NCBI GenBank assembly: GCA_022385755.1 | Contig: MU278361.1 | Span: forward strand, 597,186-661,185 | Length of the DNA stretch: 64,000 nt | Reading direction: 5' to 3' | Source of the DNA: Trametopsis cervina | Taxonomy: Eukaryota > Basidiomycota > Agaricomycetes > Polyporales > Irpicaceae | Shown: positions 57,390 through 64,000 of the stretch, one piece after another | How positions within the stretch are numbered: the stretch's first letter is position 1 | Layout of the letters: each line of letters opens with the position of its first letter | Position numbers and translations under genes: made by a program | The notes under the pieces: model-generated | Databases searched by the model: none | What the model saw: the letters and a program-made list of their open reading frames with translations, nothing else | Told to the model about the DNA's origin: nothing

Positions 57390-59768
57390 TCAGTTCGGAC
57401 CAACATCCGTAGATTTGCCGACTGCAGAGCCACGACTCTGGAATATGGGTATTGTGATGGCACCCCATAAGTCACCGGGTCCGGGCCTGACGACGCCTCT
57501 GACGCCCCCTCGAGCCTCACGGGTCACATCCTCCTCTGCCTTTCTGTCATCTTTCCACAGCGTCTCATTCGTAAAGGGCGTTTCCTGAGAAATAAATTCG
57601 AGGTCCATGTATCCTGTGGATACAAAAACTCTCAGAAAGTTCACGTCCTCGTCGAGGCCGTCCTGGAGCGCATATTGGAAAGGAGGGAAGGTGCTGTTTC
57701 CATAGCCTATCGTGAACACTCCTGGTTCGATGGTAGTGCTACCTGGTAGCGAAGTACCCGCTTGTAACCCTGCTCCCGTGGCACTGGGGAGATAATACGT
57801 CACTGTAAGACAGATGAGACAACCTTGTTGCGGTGCTAAAACACTATCGGCCACTCACTGATACTCAGATCGCTGTCAAACAAGAACGCTGCGACATATA
57901 GAGGCGTACTCAGATCGCTGGTGATTTTGAGGCCGTAGTAACGTGAAGGATCTAACAGTAGCTTGATTTGACCATCAACGATGAGATTTTCTCCGAAGGG
58001 CATCAGGGCGGGGGCGAGGTCATCATCGAACTTATCCACGGACGGAACAAGTTCTGTGAACGTGAGCTTGACTTTCTCTATGACAGAAGGCCGGGAGCTT
58101 TGTCGACGGAGATGCCATGAATATGGAGTGGCATAGTGCAATACTTGTGTTATAGCACTGTGGTCTTTTAAGGGAACTGAGCGTATAACTGGCATGGTCT
58201 GCGACATTGGTGCACTGAGGGTTATCGCCAGTTTTAGAAAACCTTCCCCTTGATGTTCGCCATAATCGACACGCAGATCAGCGTTCCCGGGATCATCGCT
58301 CGGCGTAATGCGCATAACGGCACTCTCAGGAAGCGGGGCAGCCACTGAGTTACCACCTGAGATGCGCGTTCGAAATTCGTTGAGCTCCTCATCAGGTCCA
58401 ACATATACACGCAGAGCTTCTTGAAAGCCAACGCGGACTTGGTATGCGAGCCCGGTGGAGGATGGCTGGAGCAGGTTGCCACGGTCCGCTGGAACATCCA
58501 AATTTGCAAGAAAGGTTTTGAGATGCGAGGGATGGGATGAGTACAGTGATGTGAGGGATATTTCGCCTTTGTTGTAGGAACGTAGATCGAACTCAGCTCC
58601 TTCGGTGATTCCATGGCCTTCACCAGCATGCATAACGTATCCGTTCTCGCCATAGTCCACTTTGAAGACGGAGCCCCGCATTGCTCGCTTCGTCTGAAAT
58701 ATATAACGATCGCGCTGAAGCCCTTCGCACTGCGGATTCTGGATGCTGGGCCTAATGCGTTGTAAGTCTTCCGTTCCTGGATGAGTACACTTTGAAGAAT
58801 ACCTTGTCATGAAGAATGCAATCCGATCGAGCAAGTCCAAGTATGTGATTGGGTTATCAAGTGACACCTCCCTCAAGGCACTCAAAAGTGCCTTTGTGAA
58901 TACCCCTCTTCCTCGGGACTCCCAGGATTTCTCCTCGGCTCTACATGCACTGAGCAGGATATGCGACCCTTGTTTTAAGCTAATGGCGCTGGGCCCGCGC
59001 CCACGGAGACATTCCGCCGCCGAGTTCAACTCACTATCCAGATCTTCAGGAATAGTGACGGCCCCTACGCCACGAGGAACCGCGTCGGCCAGGTCAGGAT
59101 GTATTGTGCCAAAGTCTCGAGTACCTGATCCAGAATGACAACAGTCAAGGATGACTGTCTGCATGATAGATGCGTAATCAGTCCACCTAGCAAAATGGAA
59201 CTGCAGGAAGACTCACAATATTATTGCCTTTCTTCACTGCAATAGAATCTAAAAGAAGTCCAATTGTCCGATCTGGGATACCATAGACGTCGAGATGTGT
59301 GGCCTCCGACGTATGAGAGCCCCTCGTGTACATGTCCGATCTCCCGGAGGTACTATCGGGGTCAGAGTGGGGTGTGTTGAAGTCATATGGAATGAGGCAC
59401 TGCATCAGTGCTCCTTCGTTGTGCTATTTATCCGGGGCAATCCCCGAACCACCATGTCCAGCATAGTAAATGAGGATAGGTGAACCGTATTCGATAGTTT
59501 CACGACATGCTAGGTTTCGTAGCTCTTGTATAATCCTCTCGCGTGTAGCTTGACTGTTCAAGAGCAGGCATATCTGTTTCTCTGGTACTCCTAGGTGTTC
59601 GCGGAGGTACTGCTCAGTGTTGCGTGCATCAGCTACTGCACCAGTCAAGTCGGGCCCTCCAATAGCTGCAACGTTGGGAGTCCGGCTGCCGTCCGGGAGA
59701 TCGGCCCGCCTAGCCGCCTCAGGACCATTGTTCAGATACTCATCTATGCCAATGACCAAAGCGTGCAT
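57390..59768 (-). CDS. Caspase-like (C14) protein with in-frame TAG
   Basis: This is a member of the large Agaricomycete caspase-domain family; relatives are cysteine peptidases of the metacaspase clan. The ATG at 59766-59768 gives MHALVIGIDEYLNNG, then PDLTGAVADARNTEQYLREH. The catalytic His is in LIYYAGHGG. Eight codons later, at 59424-59426, an in-frame TAG interrupts PDK and HNEGALMQCLIPYDF. The frame continues unchanged through GIPDRTIGLLLDSIAVKKGN and an intron to TVILDCCHSGS, with the catalytic Cys, then HILLSACRAEEKSWESRGRG and VFTKALLSAL. The long C-terminal part is beta-rich: VDYGENGYVMHAGEGHGITE, HVLHYATPYSWHLR-like sequence, and after an intron TTIEPGVFTIGYGNSTFPPF and DVNFLRVFVSTGYMDLEFIS. 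It ends near 57390. No plausible intron removes the TAG without using a very short size and weak donor. It is either a nonsense allele or recoded. Confidence 0.82.
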
Positions 59769-62700
59769 GGAAGGCAAGGCGACGGATCTGGCAGTGGATG
59801 AGGAGATGTTCGTGTGAATGAACGACGTAGATAACAAACTCAAAGGTGCTTACTGTGTTTGAGCACGCGACATTATGTAATAAGTCGTAGAGGCAACGTT
59901 GATCACCTGGGTTCACGTCAAAGGTGCGGTCTACGGAGGCTGTGTGGCTGACTTGGAGCTGGGGCAAAGCTATGGAACGTGTATGTATTTATAAGGGAGC
60001 TCTTGCCTCGTCAATGCTGGGAGCGCGAAACTATTTTCCGGCGTGAGTCGGACTCCTTTCAATTGCACGAACAAACCTTGTTCATTATCAACCCTGTACA
60101 AGGATTGTTTGCTTCGCTACTATAGAGATAGCAGCTCTGCGCTCCGTTTCCTCACTATATGAAGTATCTTCCCAGACAACCGCACCCAATCCTGCACCTA
60201 GAGCACTATTCCTCCTGGCACCACGATGATCTTATCACGCCACTAATATTGCACAGATGGGTCCGACCGTCATCATGCATCGGGATAATCTGCGGGCTTG
60301 AACCCTTGAAAACCGCAAACGGGGCGCGCGTGGACGCCTTCTCATGGCTGGGTAACACTTTAGAGTTAGAACTAGCGCAACAAACGACACAGCTCACCGT
60401 TCACTGTAAGAGAGTGTGTGAGAGTTTCTTGCCATCTTACTTGGCTATGACTTCGCTGCACCTATGTTTTTTCCCGTCGCTCGATACTCGTTCAAACGCG
60501 TGGGTCAGATGTCAGCAAATGGATGCAATTCTTGTCATCGTAGGTTTGTTAAATCGGAACGAGCGTGAGGCCGAGCAGAGTACCGATGGATTCTTCAGAG
60601 CTCCTCCGAAGTTCATCGGCACACACGAGGTCTGGACCGGGAGACGCAAAGCAAGGGCAAACAGGGAATCGAGCTATGGGAGCTAGGTCATTGTCTCCAG
60701 CATGCAAGCTTTCATTTGAGGGTCCGCCATCCATGTCGGGAAGCCCTGGATGCTCTGAGACTGGGAACCGTGCACAAGCGGGATGTGCCTTTTTTCCATG
60801 GTGTGCACCACATATCGCGGTGTGCGCTGAGATTGGGCGCGTCTCGTTGCGCATTCCTGAGCCTGCAGAGCGCACGCACAAGTCCGCGAGGGTGCCACTT
60901 CACATCGCCTCCGCAACAATGCATCGACAGGCCATCCCTTGAAGATTACCCACGGGAAGGACGCCCGCGTGTGTATTGGGCGGGTGCTGTGCGTCCACTG
61001 TAAGTACCGGCGTGCCATGTCGTGATGTGGCTCCTACATACAATAAGATACCCGTCTGTGGTCAGAGCTTCAGGTTAGACCCACTTATCTAACTTGGCCT
61101 CTCAGGGTACACGCTGTCAGTGGGCATATCGCTCATTTGATAGGGCAGCTGAGTCAAATGTCCAAGTATTTTGCAGGGCTTGTTGTCTCCGTAAGCCGAC
61201 ATCAATTCGCAATGGGCTCGGACTGACTTTGTGCCAAGGCACAAAAGCTAAAGCCCTTCTACTCAAGAAAACTAGTCAGTACGTGGGTACAGTTTCCTCT
61301 TGACTCATACCTGCTTTTTGCTTTTTAGCCTCAAGTACAAGGTCAGGCGAAACCTAGTGAAAGCTTGGGCTCGAACATGTTGTGTGATCAGCACTGTCTC
61401 TCCGAGTTATTCCACAATCCGAACTTGTAAGCATAGCGGCGGGGTGAAGAATTTCAACATATGGGTTACATGGAAGAGTAGCATTCAGTCACTTAGAGCG
61501 CGTGTAGAGCGCTTGAGAATAACTGTATAGTACCAAATACAAGTAAACGGAGTGCGCACCGGGCACCGGGCAGATCGCAAAGTTATCTCGCAAGAGACAC
61601 ATAGAACCACAACGTAAAACGTACAAGCAAACATCCCGAGGAGCTACTGTTTGTTGCGAAAGATACTTACACAGAGCGGTGCACACGCTGCAGGCAGCCC
61701 TCCATCACTTTGGCTCAACAGATACATTAAAGAGATTATCTCAGTCGGGGCCTCCTGCCCCCGCAATATGGAATATCGTGAGTACAGCAACTCGAACGGA
61801 AGCTTCCAACCCGAATGGCGGTGCAAAGCCGCGGAGCTGGAAGATGAACGTTATTGCCAGATCTGACGTCATGCTCACGCCACGATGGCTTCGTCACTGG
61901 GAGTTGGGTTGGTGCGCTTTCGGTTCGCATCGGTGACCCCCTGTGCATCCTTCCTCCAGCCCAGCCCACCTATTTTCTCTGACGGAATGCGTTATGGATT
62001 CATTGTTTATTACCTGTGAAATCTGACATCGGCATCACAACACAGCAAACGCGATTAATATCCAGAATATAATTCCAGTGCACGATGTACACGTACATAC
62101 TGCGGACCATGGCCAGCGCTCGAACTAGGGGATGCTGTTGCAGATCGCATGTAGAGGGCGCAACATTGGCGGAGGATAAATAGTTCGGGGACAGCTACAC
62201 AGGTTGACATCAGGAGAGCGAGTTCGGGCCCTATTTTGGCAGGAGTGAAAAATACTGAATGCACTCGTCATTGACTAGTGACCTACACGCTGACCAGAAG
62301 GCTTCAAGGGCAGTCATGATTTGAAGGAACCTAAATTGGGGCTCCCGAATTTAGGTAGATATCGCCTGCACTTGATACAACATTGCATCCTAACGTGATG
62401 TTATGTCAGACTACGCGGCCTTTGCACCCATGGGTGACGTGAAGAGCCACCAGCTAGTAGGAGCTAGTCCACGGTTTACCGGCTGGATCTCCAATTCTCC
62501 TGGACGTCTTTACCGTTGTAAGCGTGCATGTTACTGGACCGAAGTAAACCCCGAGAATGACAGTCAAACCGGCGAAATATAACTTAAACATCCCACTATA
62601 GAGAAATGAAGGAAACTTGCTCATGTATCTCTATGTGTTTCTTGATTAAATACTGCAAAGCTTTTGGATTCATCTTTGTGAGATACATGGAAGTTATTAC

Positions 62701-63225
62701 TGTAAATTGTGTATAGAGGACATTGTGCAGGAGCCGGAGAAAGTATATCCTTACCGGAAATGGCTTATCCTTATGTAATATTAGAAGGGAGAAGACGAGG
62801 GGTTAAGATTGAATAGACCCGTGCAAACACAGAAGACAGCCCTGGCACAGCAGCGACCTGCGTGCCATGGGCAGACAAAAGCGGCTTGCAGACCCAGCCC
62901 AAACTCGCCATTTACAGTGATGATCATCCACATGCCTCTACCCTGGCCGGAGCTGAACGCGAACAACGCCGCCACCGTTGCGTCTCCGTCTCAAAGATGA
63001 TATGAAAGGAGAGCTGCCAGAACTGCGATGAGACAAAGCCCGACGCGTGTGTGATGGTGGTTCAAGATCTGAGATTTGATATAGCGCTTGAGCCCTCCAG
63101 TCCTGCACACACAGTATCAGTCCCTGCGGTTATCCTACATTCACTCTACGAATCACGACGCACACACACAGAACATCCACGTGAGTCTATCGGCTGACGC
63201 GGCACTGTTTGTCTACATTACAGAG
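59769..63225. other. Long gene-poor region
   Basis: About 3.5 kb between the caspase-like start and the next gene. The first part should hold the caspase promoter. An ATG-led frame of 175 codons at 60159-60686 and several others at 60.5-61.0 and 61.6-62.0 kb show no domain or splice support. No transposon ends or terminal repeats were recognised. Confidence 0.4.
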
Positions 63226-63841
63226 ATGACTGTATCGCCCCTACATAACGCTGTCACCGAAAAACTCAGCCTTGTGGCTATATTTCATGTGAGTTTGGCG
63301 TCCTGAGAAGCCTGAAGTGTGCACACACACTCTCTCTCCAAAACCAGCAATTTGCGTTGCACGTCATCAATGTGCTAGTTTTACTCTGACAATTTTCCAG
63401 GCTACCAGCTACGAGCTGACTACTTGGTCGCATCTGAAGGCTACCTGGTGAAATATCCATTCAAACAAGCACATGGGCAAAGCGTGTTCGTCGTCAGATT
63501 GAACCAGTTCAGCAAAGCATATAACGAAGTCGGTAAAAGGTCGAAGTCTACATCTGAAGACGCGTTCGTCCTTGGTTTTCACGAGGCTATCTGCTCTGAG
63601 TAGCCATAAGATTCCAGGCGCGAGTTTTCCTACTCCTATCACGTACACATATCAAAACATGCTCACGGGAACCACAGCAGATACCATATTTCCGAACTAC
63701 ATGTCGAAGCGTGTATACCATGATCGCGATCTGTTCGAGGAGACCATCGCCTCGCAGAAACAGCAGGCGCAAAACGAAGGAGCCACGCGAGCAGGCAAGA
63801 CTGGGGGAAGAGCAGGCTTCACCGATGTTATACACAGATAA
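63226..63841 (+). CDS. Small gene of unknown function, two introns
   Basis: I do not recognise the family. The ATG at 63226-63228 gives MTVSPLHNAVTEKLSLVAIFH. An intron (GTGAGT to a CAG near 63409) joins in phase 0 to LRADYLVASEGYLVKYPFKQ, then AHGQSVFVVRLNQFSKAYNE. A second intron (GTTTTC to TTCCAG, about 63573-63616) links DAFVLG to ASFPTPITYTYQNMLTGTTA, then FPNYMSKRVYHDRDLFEETI. The C-terminus is ATRAGKTGGRAGFTDVIHR with TAA ending at 63841. It is about 150 residues and hydrophilic, with no signal peptide. A decayed direct-repeat copy of the 3' half lies 6.5 kb away, on the far side of the caspase-like gene. Intron borders are inferred from frame continuity only. Confidence 0.55.
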
Positions 63842-64000
63842 ATACATAGGTACATACGCAGTGCCAATTTAGCTATTCTATGTTTTCGTTCTGACCAACA
63901 CGAATGATTCTAGCATACACACTACCTGGTCGATACGGAGATTATAGGCGTAAACAGGCGGCAGGGGCTAAGAACGTGAATGGACGCGAGTCGCTAGTTT

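Noticed and set aside
59385..59455. An intron of about 39 bases that would remove the caspase TAG
   Set aside because: The donor (GTGGTT) is weak, the size is below the other introns seen, and splicing would delete a loop of normal family length.
60285..60365. Minus-strand GGGTTCAAGCCC resembling a tRNA B box
   Set aside because: The surrounding bases do not form a cloverleaf, and there is no A box at the right distance.
60159..60686. ATG-led plus-strand frame of 175 codons
   Set aside because: No recognisable domain, no codon pattern unlike its neighbours and no splice or promoter evidence. It could be chance in a gene-poor region.
59769..63225. Search for a transposon between the repeats around the caspase-like gene
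   Set aside because: No transposase or reverse-transcriptase motifs, target-site duplications or terminal inverted repeats were found.

Overview
The window is nuclear DNA of a filamentous basidiomycete, most likely a mushroom-forming Agaricomycete; a polypore-like species fits best, but this is inference. The support is: genes broken by many short GT-AG introns (about 50-70 bases), the basidiomycete-restricted families DUF6533, DUF6535 and the I66 (cospin-type) protease inhibitors, a large caspase-like protein of the Agaricomycete kind, and an intronless tRNA-Met. I saw no prokaryotic, viral or CRISPR signal.

Housekeeping half (1-31 kb and 36.6-40.2 kb), dense and mostly conserved. In order: the 5' end of the checkpoint clamp loader RAD17; an OPT oligopeptide transporter; a MATE efflux transporter divergent from SAM50; a doubtful minus-strand gene; a DUF6533 membrane protein; a type II haloacid dehalogenase; tRNA-Met; mitochondrial ribosomal protein uS8m; the TORC2 subunit AVO1/SIN1; a carboxymuconolactone decarboxylase-like protein; 3-hydroxyisobutyrate dehydrogenase with an 11-base microexon; a long disordered protein; the scavenger decapping enzyme DcpS; an F-box protein; a calcineurin-like phosphoesterase; and, after the inhibitor array, the DENN-type protein AVL9.

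Accessory half. At 31.2-35.8 kb there is a tandem array of I66-type inhibitors: two intact close paralogues, one wreck between them and one divergent member, with the flanking DNA duplicated too. At 41-51 kb a DUF6535 membrane protein is followed by a gene-poor zone. That zone holds three members of a small protein family I do not recognise (44.9, 47.7 and 50.4 kb). All three start with a 7-base first coding exon and share core-promoter sequence, and each has nearby a decayed minus-strand reading frame with a conserved C-terminal motif. A broken piece of a second DUF6535 gene lies among them. At 54-56 kb is a MEP2-type ammonium transporter with GATA-factor sites upstream. At 57.4-59.8 kb is a caspase-like gene with an in-frame TAG between its catalytic His and Cys. 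It lies between a small unknown gene (63.2 kb) and a decayed direct-repeat copy of that gene (56.9 kb).

The most unusual parts are the triplicated small-protein cassette, the interrupted caspase, the inhibitor array and the repeat pair flanking the caspase. No biochemical system can be proven from sequence alone. The recurrent theme of the right half is local duplication followed by decay.
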